A DNA stretch of 64,000 nt from the NCBI RefSeq assembly GCF_900111005.1, contig NZ_FOFV01000018.1, positions 1-64,000 of the forward strand. Reading direction: 5' to 3'. The notes beneath the pieces are model-generated. The model had not been told where the DNA came from and ran no database searches. It saw only the letters and a list, made by a program, of their open reading frames with translations. The translations under genes and the position numbers were made by a program. Positions 45,606 through 53,664 of the stretch are shown here, one piece after another. Source of the DNA: Lentzea albida (lineage in GTDB: Bacteria; Actinomycetota; Actinomycetes; Mycobacteriales; Pseudonocardiaceae). Each line of letters starts with the position of its first letter. Positions within the stretch are counted from its first letter, which is position 1.

Positions 45606-46343
45606 ATGACGCAGCTGCCCCAGCTCCACGCCGACCTCTTCCTCGCCGACGGCGGCGCCGAGACGACCCTGATCTTCGACGACGGCATCGACCTGCCCTA
45701 CTTCGCCGCGTTCCCGCTGCTCGACGACCCCGACGGCAGGGCGGCGCTCACCCGGTACTTCGAGCGCTACGCGGGCATCGCCGAACGGGACGGCACCGGC
45801 ATCGTGCTCGAGACCGCCACCTGGCGCGCCAACCCCGACTGGGCGGCGCGGCGGGGTTACGACGGGAACCGCCTCGACCGGGTCAACCGGGCCGCCGTCG
45901 ACATGCTGCTGGACGTGCGCGCGAAGTTCGCGGCCACCGTCGTCATCAGCGGGTGCGTCGGGCCGCGCGGGGACGCGTACAGACCTGAGACGATCATGAG
46001 CCGGGACGAGGCGCGCGAGTACCACTCCACCCAGATCCGCACGCTCGCCGACACCGAGGCCGACCTGGTCACCGCGATGACGCTGACGAACGTGCCCGAG
46101 GCCACCGGCATCGCCGACGCCGCCCGCGAGGCCGGCGCGCAGGTGGTCATCTCGTTCACCGTCGAGACCGACGGCAGGCTGCCAAGAGGGGACGCGCTGG
46201 GGGACGCCGTCCGCGCGGTCGACGAGGACACGAACGGCTACCGGAAGCTGCGAGAACGCTTTCCGAGGCTGACCGTGCTGGGCGGCTGCTGCGGCACGGA
46301 CCACCGGCACGTCGACGCGATCAGCCGCGCGTTCAGTGGTTGA
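45606..46343 (+). CDS. Homocysteine S-methyltransferase family protein with internal deletion
   Basis: A 245-aa protein; family members are usually about 300. It has the opening LADGGAETTLIF, the ETATWRANPDW substrate region, VVISGCVGPRGD, VISFTVETDGRLPRGDALGD and the final zinc-binding VLGGCCGTDHRH. Between AVRAVDEDTNG and YRKLRERFP about 60 residues that normally carry the NCAHP cysteine, the first of three zinc ligands, are absent, with the frame kept. Methyl transfer needs all three cysteines, so this copy is probably inactive or altered. It overlaps aroH convergently by 11 bases. Confidence 0.82.
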   Translation: MTQLPQLHADLFLADGGAETTLIFDDGIDLPYFAAFPLLDDPDGRAALTRYFERYAGIAERDGTGIVLETATWRANPDWAARRGYDGNRLDRVNRAAVDMLLDVRAKFAATVVISGCVGPRGDAYRPETIMSRDEAREYHSTQIRTLADTEADLVTAMTLTNVPEATGIADAAREAGAQVVISFTVETDGRLPRGDALGDAVRAVDEDTNGYRKLRERFPRLTVLGGCCGTDHRHVDAISRAFSG

Positions 46344-46695
46344 GGTCGGTCCGCAACGCCGCCGCGCCGCGCAGGTAGACGTGCTTGATCGACGACCGCG
46401 GCAGGTCCGTCTCGACGTGGGCCAGCAACCGGATCACCCGCGGCATCGAGCCCGGCACCGCGATCTCGGTGGCGGACAGCAGCGGCACGTCCTGCAGGCC
46501 CGCGAGGCGCGCGGCGTAGGCCGGGAACTCCGACACGAGGTCGGGGGTGGCGGTGAGCACCACGCTGATCAGGTCTTCCGACGTCAACGCGTTGCACGAC
46601 AACACCTCCCGCACCAGCTCGGCCGTCGCCTCCAGCAGCAGGTCCCGCGAATCCGCGTCGATCTGCGTGGCACCCCTGATCGCTCGCACCGCCAT
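46333..46695 (-). CDS. aroH: Chorismate mutase, AroH class
   Basis: A 120-aa monofunctional enzyme converting chorismate to prephenate for Phe/Tyr synthesis. It matches the Bacillus AroH trimeric fold: VRAIRGATQID with catalytic Arg7, a TSEDLISVVLTATPDL segment, LSATEIAVPGSMPRVIRLL with the catalytic Glu and Arg, and a final HVYLRGAAALRTDL. It is complete and of normal length. Confidence 0.93.
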   Translation of the reverse strand: MAVRAIRGATQIDADSRDLLLEATAELVREVLSCNALTSEDLISVVLTATPDLVSEFPAYAARLAGLQDVPLLSATEIAVPGSMPRVIRLLAHVETDLPRSSIKHVYLRGAAALRTDLNH

Positions 46696-46726
46696 GCGAC
46701 CGACCCTACAGCGTCCTCAGTGGACA

Positions 46727-47056
46727 TCACCCGACGTCTTGTTCCACAACGATGTTCGGGAACTTCACGGTGAGCCCGAGCAGGTTCACGACGTAGGCGG
46801 CCCACCCGCCGCCGAGCAGCACGAGCCGCCGGTCCCCCAGCACGCCGGCGGTCTCGATCAGCACGTGCAGGCCGCTGGAACCGATGAACGTCAGCCCGGC
46901 GAAGTCGACCACGACGTCACCCAGGCCGTCCCCGGACGAACAGGCGAGCGCGAGCTCGGCGCGCAGCAGGTCGCTGGTGTTCATGTCGACCTCACCGGTC
47001 AACGTCACCACCGCGCCGTCGCGGCGCACCTCCAGCTGGCCTGGATGGGGTCTCAT
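46727..47056 (-). CDS. STAS-domain anti-sigma factor antagonist
   Basis: A 109-aa SpoIIAA/RsbV-like protein. It has TLTGEVDMNTSDLLRAEL and VVVDFAGLTFIGSSGLHVLI, where the Ser in GSSG is the usual phosphorylation site. Unphosphorylated antagonists bind anti-sigma kinases and free the sigma factor. The neighbouring gene encodes an RsbW-type HATPase fused to a receiver domain, its likely partner. The start is the ATG at 47056; the longer frame runs into that gene. Confidence 0.85.
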   Translation of the reverse strand: MRPHPGQLEVRRDGAVVTLTGEVDMNTSDLLRAELALACSSGDGLGDVVVDFAGLTFIGSSGLHVLIETAGVLGDRRLVLLGGGWAAYVVNLLGLTVKFPNIVVEQDVG

Positions 47057-47066
47057 CGTCGGTGCC

Positions 47067-47807
47067 TCACGGGTCGGGAGACAACAGGTCGCGCACCGCC
47101 GCGAGCACGCGGAGCGGGTGCGCCGGTTTCGCCAGGTAGGCATCGGCGACGTGCGCGGCCGGCTCCATCGCCGAGAGGGCCACCACCGGCACACCGGAGG
47201 TCCGCGCCGCCGCCGCGAACCTCGTTCCCTCCCCATGAGACGTCAGCAGGTCCACCACCGCCAGAGCCGGTCGACTCTGAATGGCCTCCTGTGCGGCCGC
47301 CACCGTCGTCACGAGCGACACCTCGTAGCCCTCGGCGTGCAGGAAGACGGCCAGGGCCTGGCCGGAGAGCCGGTCACCGTCCACCAGCAGCACCTTCGAG
47401 CGCTGTGCGGGCAGGTCCAGGGCGCCCGGCCGCGACCAGACCCGCACGAGCGCCCGCACGACCGTGCCGGGCCACGTCGGCTTGCCCGGCCGCACCCGCA
47501 CCTCGTCGGCGACGCCGAACAGCAGCCGCAGCCCCAGCGGCCTGACGTCACCGGCGTCGTGGTCGAACACGCCGTCGTCCTCGATGGTGAGCAGCACGGC
47601 GTGGTCGCGCGGCTCCCACGTCACCCCGACGACGGACGCCCCGGCGCGCCGCACCGCGTTGTCCGCCGCCTCGGACACCGCCAGCACCACGTCCCGCGCG
47701 TCGTCACCGCGCAACCCGGACTGCCCGGCGAGCTCCCGCACGAAGTCCCGGATCTCCGGCAACGACCCCGACGCGGCCGGGAACCACCGGCTCCGCTCGG
47801 TCATCAT
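47067..47807 (-). CDS. RsbW-type HATPase fused to a receiver domain
   Basis: A 246-aa fusion. Residues 10-125 are an anti-sigma-type HATPase (VVLAVSEAADNAVRRAG, LLTIEDDGVFDHDAG, PLGLRLLFGVADEV). Residues 137-246 are a response-regulator receiver (SKVLLVDGDRLSGQALAVFL, Asp185 in LAVVDLL, Lys in AYLAKPAHP). It starts with ATGA overlap on the TPR gene. It probably phosphorylates the STAS protein at 46727, with the receiver adding an input. Serine-kinase activity is presumed from the fold. No sigma factor gene is adjacent. Confidence 0.8.
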   Translation of the reverse strand: MMTERSRWFPAASGSLPEIRDFVRELAGQSGLRGDDARDVVLAVSEAADNAVRRAGASVVGVTWEPRDHAVLLTIEDDGVFDHDAGDVRPLGLRLLFGVADEVRVRPGKPTWPGTVVRALVRVWSRPGALDLPAQRSKVLLVDGDRLSGQALAVFLHAEGYEVSLVTTVAAAQEAIQSRPALAVVDLLTSHGEGTRFAAAARTSGVPVVALSAMEPAAHVADAYLAKPAHPLRVLAAVRDLLSPDP

Positions 47808-48748
47808 GCGGCGTGCGACGGAGCCACCAGCAACGGCGTGATGAGCTCCCGCAGCGTGGTCGCGCGGCGCCGGTCCGCCTCGGCGTGCAGCGGTTCGAGC
47901 TTCTTGCGCGCGCGGGCCGACATCACGTCCCCCGCCTGCGCGACGGCCAGGACCCCCGCGGCCGCCGCCTCGTCCGCGTCCCCCAGCAGGAGGTGGTTGA
48001 GCGACAACGAGATCAGCGCGAACGTCCGGCTGCGCGCCATCTCGTCGCGGTAGCCGGACACCGCCTGGAGCAACGCCGTGATGGCCGGCTTGGCGTAACT
48101 CGCGTCGACCGTGCGCGCGAGAGAGGTGTAAATGGCCCCGGTCATGCCGGCGAGGTCGTGCACGTCGAAGAACGCGGCCCACGGCGGTGCGCCGTCCACA
48201 TCCGCCCGTGCGAACTCGTCGTGCGCACGTCCCAGCAACGCGAGCGCGGACACCCGCTGCCCCATCTCGGCGTAGCACCACGCCTGGTTCGCGGCCAGGA
48301 TCGCGTTCGTGTGGTGGCTCTTCGCGACGATCCCCGCGAGCCGGAACATGCCGAGCGCCTCGGCGGGCCCACCGTGGTGCAGGTGGACCCGCCCCATCCG
48401 GTACCGGATGTTCGCCACCAGGTCCTCGTCCTGGGCGAAGTCCAGGGCGAGCAGGAAGTGGCGGTGCGCTGATCCTCCGAGGCCCGCGTCGAAGGCCGTC
48501 CACCCCGCGAGGGCGTGCAGCTCCGCGATGGCGTCCCGGAAGTCACGGCGCACGGCGGCGCTGGCCGAGTGCGCGTAAGCCTTGTCGCACCACGACAACA
48601 GCGCCTGCACCTGCGTGCGGCACGATCCGCCGCCGTAGCGGTAGTCGACCGCGCGCAACGCCGACGTCATGACCCTCAGGTGCCTGACGTGCAGCAGTCC
48701 GATCCGGGAATGGGGCGACGGCAGTGAAGGTGAGGCGTCGTAGTGCAT
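47804..48748 (-). CDS. TPR-repeat protein resembling a regulator C-terminus
   Basis: A 314-aa protein made of TPR-like helical hairpins from about residue 50 (FRDAIAELHALAGWTAFDAG, AHRHFLLALDFAQDEDLVAN, ILAANQAWCYAEMGQRVSAL). It looks like the sensor half of actinomycete XRE-TPR (NsdA-like) regulators but lacks the helix-turn-helix. Its stop overlaps the ATG of the HATPase-receiver gene, so it is the first gene of the partner-switching operon and may be its input protein. Confidence 0.7.
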   Translation of the reverse strand: MHYDASPSLPSPHSRIGLLHVRHLRVMTSALRAVDYRYGGGSCRTQVQALLSWCDKAYAHSASAAVRRDFRDAIAELHALAGWTAFDAGLGGSAHRHFLLALDFAQDEDLVANIRYRMGRVHLHHGGPAEALGMFRLAGIVAKSHHTNAILAANQAWCYAEMGQRVSALALLGRAHDEFARADVDGAPPWAAFFDVHDLAGMTGAIYTSLARTVDASYAKPAITALLQAVSGYRDEMARSRTFALISLSLNHLLLGDADEAAAAGVLAVAQAGDVMSARARKKLEPLHAEADRRRATTLRELITPLLVAPSHAA

Positions 48749-48811
48749 CGCTCGATTTTCAACGCGCGTCCGACGACCGAACAGGGTCGAACGATCCGGC
48801 CGGGCAGGGCC

Positions 48812-49912
48812 CTACGGTGACAGGTCGGCCAGCAGAAGGCCGCTGCGCGGCTTGGGCGTGAAATAGGTGCTCTTGCGCGGCATCTTGGTGCCCTCCAGCA
48901 CTTCCCGCAGCGGCACGGGCGCGATCAGCAGCACCGCCTCGGCCTCGACCGACGGGTCCACGACCGCCCTCACACAGGGGCTCTCGGGGTCGAGGCCGAG
49001 AGCCTCGTGCAGCAGCAACGACTCCACGACCGCGTGGTCGATCCCCCGTCCCGCGGGCAGTTCGACCCGCAGCACCTCGTCCGGGCACCGCACCACGACC
49101 ACTCCCGGTTCGGGATCGACGACGTAGGGCAGGGACGACACCGCCAGTCCTGCCCGTTCCCACGCCGCCACCAGGTCGGACGCGGTGAGCCCGCTGCCCG
49201 AGATCGCGCGGTGGATCGGCCCGACCCGCAGCCCCGGCCCGGACGTGACGAGCGCCAGCAGCCCGGCCAGCCCCGCTTCGCGCGCCGCCGCGACCCGGTG
49301 GTTGCCGTCCGCGACGAGCAACGGGTGCGCGCCGGCGGCGTCGAGGAACGCGTCCTGCTCCTCCCCCGGCCCGACCAGCCACACCCAGTGCCGCCGCCCG
49401 CCCGAGTCCACGAGCGACACGGCCGGCTCCCCCGTCATGCCGAGCACGAGCTCCGTGAGGGCGTCGTGCGGGGTGACCGGGACGAGCATGGCGGCGCTCG
49501 TCGCGATGCCCAGCGAGGCCAGCACCCGGCCGCGTTCGGCGACGACGTCCGGGTAGACGTCCTCGGTGTGCGCGATGCCGTCCGGGTCGACCAGGCACAG
49601 CACACCGCACGCCGTGCCGTCCGGCCCGTCCACCCGGTAGGGCGCGACGACGTCGGTGACCTCGACGTACGCGCGCCTGATCAGCGCCGCGAGCTCGATG
49701 CGGGCGTGCGGCAGGGCGTCGAGCAGCCCGACGCCCGCCGCCAGCGCCGCCGGGGTGCGGTGGGGGTGCTGGACGGCCAGCAGCGTGCCGTGCGGCGCTC
49801 TGGCCAGCGCCCCGATCACCTGACCGGGTTCGGCGAACTCGTCGACGTCGGGTCCGGGCACGCGATCGCGTACCACCCAACCGCGACGCACGGGGCGTAC
49901 TCGAAGTGACAT
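48812..49912 (-). CDS. DUF1015 family protein (SerK-like)
   Basis: A 366-aa protein with the family landmarks: VLCLVDPDGIAHTEDVYPDV, LLVADGNHRVAAAREAG (the ADGNHR motif), VGPIHRAI, a central HEALGL segment and the C-terminal MPRKSTYFTPKPRSGLLL. Characterised archaeal members phosphorylate free serine; most bacterial members are uncharacterised. It is divergent from the antiporter operon, with only nine bases between, so the two promoters overlap the coding starts. Confidence 0.85.
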   Translation of the reverse strand: MSLRVRPVRRGWVVRDRVPGPDVDEFAEPGQVIGALARAPHGTLLAVQHPHRTPAALAAGVGLLDALPHARIELAALIRRAYVEVTDVVAPYRVDGPDGTACGVLCLVDPDGIAHTEDVYPDVVAERGRVLASLGIATSAAMLVPVTPHDALTELVLGMTGEPAVSLVDSGGRRHWVWLVGPGEEQDAFLDAAGAHPLLVADGNHRVAAAREAGLAGLLALVTSGPGLRVGPIHRAISGSGLTASDLVAAWERAGLAVSSLPYVVDPEPGVVVVRCPDEVLRVELPAGRGIDHAVVESLLLHEALGLDPESPCVRAVVDPSVEAEAVLLIAPVPLREVLEGTKMPRKSTYFTPKPRSGLLLADLSP

Positions 49913-49921
49913 CCCCGTATC

Positions 49922-50404
49922 ATGATCTGTGTGAACGTAGAGATCACGCCCCTGCCGGGCATCGGGACGCGTCAGGACTTCACCATCCGCGCCGGGCGGC
50001 GTGTCGGCGTGATCACCTACCGGGACGGCAAGTTCGAGCTCATCGTCTCCAAGGCGAACGACCCGGACTCCTGCTCGGCCTCCATACCCCTCTCACCGGA
50101 AGAGGCGAACACGCTCGCGGGCCTGCTCGGCGCGCCGCAGCTCGTCGCCCACCTGCGCGAGGAGACCCGCGACATCGCGGGCATCACCACGCGTCAGCTG
50201 CCGGTCACCGCCTTCGCGAACCGCACCCTCGGCGAGACCGCCCTGCGCACCAGGACCAGTGTGTCCATCGTGGCCGTCGTCCGCGCGGGCAACGCGCATC
50301 CGTCGCCCGGGCCCGACTTCCTCTTCGAAAACGGTGACCTCGCGGTCGTCGTCGGCACCGCGGAGGGCCTCGACGCCGCCGCTGAGATCCTCCACGGCGG
50401 TTAA
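49922..50404 (+). CDS. khtT: Cation:proton antiporter regulatory subunit (KhtT-like)
   Basis: A 160-aa protein beginning VNVEITPLPGIGTRQDFTI. An in-frame GTG at 49931 matches the family start better than the ATG at 49922. The C-terminal 75 residues form a TrkA-C/RCK_C domain (ANRTLGETALRTRTSVSIVA, FLFENGDLAVVVGTAEGL). In Bacillus, KhtT gates the KhtU K+/H+ antiporter in response to cyclic di-AMP and electrophiles. The partner gene follows five bases later. Confidence 0.88.
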   Translation: MICVNVEITPLPGIGTRQDFTIRAGRRVGVITYRDGKFELIVSKANDPDSCSASIPLSPEEANTLAGLLGAPQLVAHLREETRDIAGITTRQLPVTAFANRTLGETALRTRTSVSIVAVVRAGNAHPSPGPDFLFENGDLAVVVGTAEGLDAAAEILHGG

Positions 50405-50409
50405 GCACA

Positions 50410-51582
50410 GTGCACGAGACAACAATCGCCATGATCCAGCTCGGCGCGGTCTTCTTCGGCCTCGGCTTACTGGGTCGTGTGGCTCGGCGTGCCGGCATCT
50501 CCCCGATCCCGCTGTACCTGATCGGCGGGCTCGCGTTCGGCCAGGGCGGGTTCGTCCCGCTGCACGGCATCGAGGAGTTCACGCACCTGGCCAGCGAGAT
50601 CGGCGTGGTGCTGCTGCTCCTGCTGCTCGGACTCGAGTACTCGGCGTCCGAGCTCACCACCGGGCTCAAGAAGTCGTGGATGGCCGGTGTGCTCGACCTG
50701 GTGCTGAACTCGGCACCAGGTGCGATCGCGGCCTACCTGCTCGGCTGGGGCACCGTCGGCGCGCTGGCGATGGCGGGCGTCACGTACATCTCGTCGTCGG
50801 GCATCGTCGCGAAGGTGCTCGGAGACCTCGGCAGGTTGGGTAACCGCGAGACGCCGGTCGTGCTGTCCGTGCTCGTGTTCGAGGACCTGGCGATGGCCGT
50901 CTACCTGCCGGTGCTCACGGCGGTGCTGGCGGGCGTGAGCTTCCTCGGCGGACTGACGTCGGTGGGCATCTCGCTGCTCGCGATCACCGTGGTCCTGGTG
51001 GTGGCGTTGAAGTACGGCCGGTTCATCTCGGCCATTGTGGACAGTCCCGACCACGAGGTGTTCCTGCTCAAGCTGCTCGGCTCGGCGTTGCTCGTCGCGG
51101 GCATCGCCTCGCAGCTGCAGGTGTCCGCCGCGGTCGGCGCGTTCCTGCTCGGCATCGCGATCTCCGGGTCGACGGCCGAGAACGCGACGCGGTTGCTGGA
51201 GCCGCTGCGGGACCTGTTCGCGGCGATGTTCTTCGTGGTGTTCGGGCTCAACACCGACCCGCGGTCGATTCCACCCGTTCTCGGAATCGCGGTGGCGCTG
51301 GCGGTGGTCACGACGGCGACGAAGGTGTTCACCGGCTGGTGGGCGGCGCGCCGGCAGGGCATCGGCAAGATGGGCCGCATGCGTGCGGGCGCGGCGCTGG
51401 TGGCGCGGGGTGAGTTCTCCATCGTCATCGCCGGGCTGGCCGTGGCGTCCGGGCAGGTGGCCGCCGACCTCGCGGCGCTCGCGACCGCGTACGTGCTGTT
51501 GATGGCGATCCTGGGGCCGATCGCGGCCAAGTACGTTGAGCCGATCGGTGAATTCTTTCAGCGCAGAAGGCAGATGGCCTGA
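50410..51582 (+). CDS. khtU: CPA2 monovalent cation:proton antiporter (KhtU-like)
   Basis: A 390-aa integral membrane protein with about twelve hydrophobic helices. Landmarks are GEFS in RGEFSIVIAG, the LFAAMFFVVFGLN helix, and VFEDLAMAVYLPVL in the transport core. It lacks a fused RCK domain, as expected because the regulatory subunit is separate. It exchanges K+ (or Na+) for H+ and is probably governed by the upstream KhtT. Confidence 0.9.
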   Translation: MHETTIAMIQLGAVFFGLGLLGRVARRAGISPIPLYLIGGLAFGQGGFVPLHGIEEFTHLASEIGVVLLLLLLGLEYSASELTTGLKKSWMAGVLDLVLNSAPGAIAAYLLGWGTVGALAMAGVTYISSSGIVAKVLGDLGRLGNRETPVVLSVLVFEDLAMAVYLPVLTAVLAGVSFLGGLTSVGISLLAITVVLVVALKYGRFISAIVDSPDHEVFLLKLLGSALLVAGIASQLQVSAAVGAFLLGIAISGSTAENATRLLEPLRDLFAAMFFVVFGLNTDPRSIPPVLGIAVALAVVTTATKVFTGWWAARRQGIGKMGRMRAGAALVARGEFSIVIAGLAVASGQVAADLAALATAYVLLMAILGPIAAKYVEPIGEFFQRRRQMA

Positions 51583-51645
51583 AACGGGAGCCCCGATGTG
51601 ACGACTCTCTAGTGAGGGCAAGTCGGAGAGTAGGGGCGAAACGTC

Positions 51646-52809
51646 ATGACCGAACCCGCTGAAGTGGAGACCACCGGGCGTTTCCTGGTGTTGCTGCAGG
51701 AAGACGCGATCGAGGAGGGGGTGGCCGAGCTCGGTGCTATCGCCGGGTTCGACCCCAACAGCGGCGATCTGGACCCGGAGGCCGTGCAGGTCTTCCCCGA
51801 ACTCGGGGTCGCGGTCGTGTCCGCGGACCCGAACCTGCTGGCCGAGCTGAACGGCGCCGCCGAGCGTCCCGGGCCGGTCCAGATCGTCGAACCGGAGCGC
51901 GTCGTGCACGCGTTCCAGGACGACGCCGCGCCCGTCGAGGAGGCGCAGGCGCAGGCCGTCGACGAGTCCGTGCTGACCTGGGGGCTGCAGGCGGTCGGCG
52001 CGGACGTCAGCACGGCCACCGGCAAGGGCGTCAAGATCGCCGTGCTCGACACGGGCTGGGAGCAGAACCACCCGGACTTCGCGGGTCGCGCGATCACCAC
52101 GAAGTCGTTCATCGCCGGCGAGGACGTGCAGGACGGCCACGGCCACGGCACGCACTGCATCGGCACGTCCGCGGGCCCGCGCAAGCCCGCCACGGCGCCC
52201 GGCTACGGCGTGGCGTACGAGGCGGAGATCTTCGCGGGCAAGGTGCTGTCCAACGCGGGTTCCGGCTCCGACGGGGGCATCCTCGCGGGCATCGACTGGG
52301 CGATCTCGAACGGCTGCGCGGTCATCTCGATGTCACTGGGCGCCGACGTGCCGGCGGGCACGCCGTACTCGCAGATCTACGAGACCGTGGCGCAGCGCGC
52401 GCTGGCCAAAGGCACGCTGATCATCGCCGCGGCGGGCAACGCCTCCTCGCGTCCCGGCCGCATCGCGCCGGTCGGCCACCCGGCACGCTGCCCGAGCATC
52501 ATCGCGGTGGCGGCGATCGACGTGAACCGCGCGATCGCGTCGTTCTCGTCGGGCTCGGCGGACAAGATCGGCCAGATCGACGTCTGCGCCCCCGGCGTCG
52601 ACGTGTACTCCTCCTTCAAGCTGCCGGAGAAGTACCGCCGCCTGCGCGGCACGTCGATGGCGACCCCGCACGTGGCGGGCGTGGCCGTCCTGATCGCGGA
52701 GAAGACGGGCGCACGCGCGTACGAACTGTGGGCACGCCTGGCCGGCACGGCCCTGCGCGTGCCGCTGCCGTCCACCGACATCGGCACCGGGCTCGTCCAG
52801 GCGCCATGA
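51646..52809 (+). CDS. Subtilisin-family (S8) serine peptidase without signal peptide
   Basis: A 387-aa protease with the full triad: Asp135 (IAVLDTGWEQNHPDF), His170 (DGHGHGTH), Ser337 (GTSMATPHVAG), and oxyanion Asn265 (AAAGN). Residues 10-95 form an inhibitor-like propeptide (GRFLVLLQEDAIEEGVAELG). No Sec or Tat signal is present, so it is probably intracellular or exported by another route. Its stop overlaps the start of a small protein gene by four bases, suggesting a dedicated inhibitor or chaperone. Confidence 0.9.
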   Translation: MTEPAEVETTGRFLVLLQEDAIEEGVAELGAIAGFDPNSGDLDPEAVQVFPELGVAVVSADPNLLAELNGAAERPGPVQIVEPERVVHAFQDDAAPVEEAQAQAVDESVLTWGLQAVGADVSTATGKGVKIAVLDTGWEQNHPDFAGRAITTKSFIAGEDVQDGHGHGTHCIGTSAGPRKPATAPGYGVAYEAEIFAGKVLSNAGSGSDGGILAGIDWAISNGCAVISMSLGADVPAGTPYSQIYETVAQRALAKGTLIIAAAGNASSRPGRIAPVGHPARCPSIIAVAAIDVNRAIASFSSGSADKIGQIDVCAPGVDVYSSFKLPEKYRRLRGTSMATPHVAGVAVLIAEKTGARAYELWARLAGTALRVPLPSTDIGTGLVQAP

Positions 52810-53027
52810 CCGCTCCGGTCGACCAGGTGATGGTCTCCGTGACCGACGGCAGCCTCCCGCAGGTCCTCGACGACCTGCGGGAGGCGGGTCTGGTGGTCGA
52901 CACCGTCCTGGAAGCGCTGGGCGTGGTCACCGGCACGGCCGAGGTGAAGGCGATCCCGGCGTTGCAGGCGGTACCCGGCGTCCTCGACGTCGAACGGCAG
53001 TGGCGCGTGCAGCTCCCGCCGTACTGA
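52806..53027 (+). CDS. Small protein coupled to the S8 peptidase, possible inhibitor
   Basis: A 73-aa protein started at the ATG overlapping the peptidase stop (ATGA). The strand-helix-strand pattern (QVMVSVTDGSLPQVLDDLREA, GVVTGTAEVKAIPALQAVPG, VLDVERQWRVQLP) fits a ferredoxin-like I9/propeptide-inhibitor fold. Subtilase propeptides of this shape bind the active site. Coupling in one operon points to an inhibitor acting in trans; this is inference. Confidence 0.7.
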   Translation: MTAPVDQVMVSVTDGSLPQVLDDLREAGLVVDTVLEALGVVTGTAEVKAIPALQAVPGVLDVERQWRVQLPPY

Positions 53028-53120
53028 CTAGGCTCTCTGCTGACCCCATCCACGGCTGATCGAACACGTGTTCTATGCTGTGCGCGGGGTCACGTCGTTG
53101 CGCAGAGAGGAAACCTGATC

Positions 53121-53573
53121 GTGTCGGACACGCTCACCGAGGTTCAGGCAGTCGAGGAGACCGTCGTGGAGGAGACTCCGGCGAAGGCCGCCCCCGAGGC
53201 CGAGGCCCCGAAGCCCGTCGAGGCTCCCAAGCCCGCCGAGGCACCGGCGCCCCCGAAGGCTGAGAAGCCGAAGGCCGGCCGCCCGAAGAGCACGGCCAAG
53301 AAGACTCGCACCGTCGAGCTCACGCTCACGGTCACCGGCACCGCCGAGGGCGAGTGGCAGGCCGACCTGGTCCACGGCACGCAGCGCGTCGTGTCGGGCC
53401 TGGTCATCCCGGCGATCTCGGTCGCCAAGGCGGCCAAGGAGCTGCACGAGGACATCGCCGAGGGCATCGAGTCGGTGCTCGAGGCGGCGCGCGACCAGCA
53501 CCGCACCCGCATGGAGGAGCTGGAGGCCGAGCTGGCCAAGGTGAAGGCCCAGCTGGCGGAGCTCTCCGAGTAG
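53121..53573 (+). CDS. DUF6319-like Ala/Pro/Lys-rich protein
   Basis: A 150-aa GTG-started protein with GAGAGG upstream. Residues 1-60 are a disordered Glu/Pro/Ala/Lys tail (APKPVEAPKPAEAPAPPKAE). Residues 60-115 are a small folded domain (VELTLTVTGTAEGEWQADLV, HGTQRVVSGLVIPAISVAKA). The last 35 residues are a coiled coil (MEELEAELAKVKAQLAELSE). The function is unknown. It is followed at once by a strong terminator. Confidence 0.75.
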   Translation: MSDTLTEVQAVEETVVEETPAKAAPEAEAPKPVEAPKPAEAPAPPKAEKPKAGRPKSTAKKTRTVELTLTVTGTAEGEWQADLVHGTQRVVSGLVIPAISVAKAAKELHEDIAEGIESVLEAARDQHRTRMEELEAELAKVKAQLAELSE

Positions 53574-53587
53574 GTCCGGAGTCAGCA

Positions 53588-53623
53588 CGAGAGGGCGGCC
53601 CGCTCAGGCGGGCCGCCCTCTCG
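53588..53623. terminator. Strong bidirectional hairpin
   Basis: CGAGAGGGCGGCCCGC and its exact complement flank a TCAG loop, giving a 16-bp GC-rich stem 14 bases after the DUF6319-like stop and 41 bases before the convergent oxidoreductase stop. There is no T tract, so it may act in both directions as a GC-rich actinomycete terminator. Confidence 0.8.
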
Positions 53624-53664
53624 GCGCTTCAGGCGACTGTTACTCGCAGGGTTACTGGTTCGCG

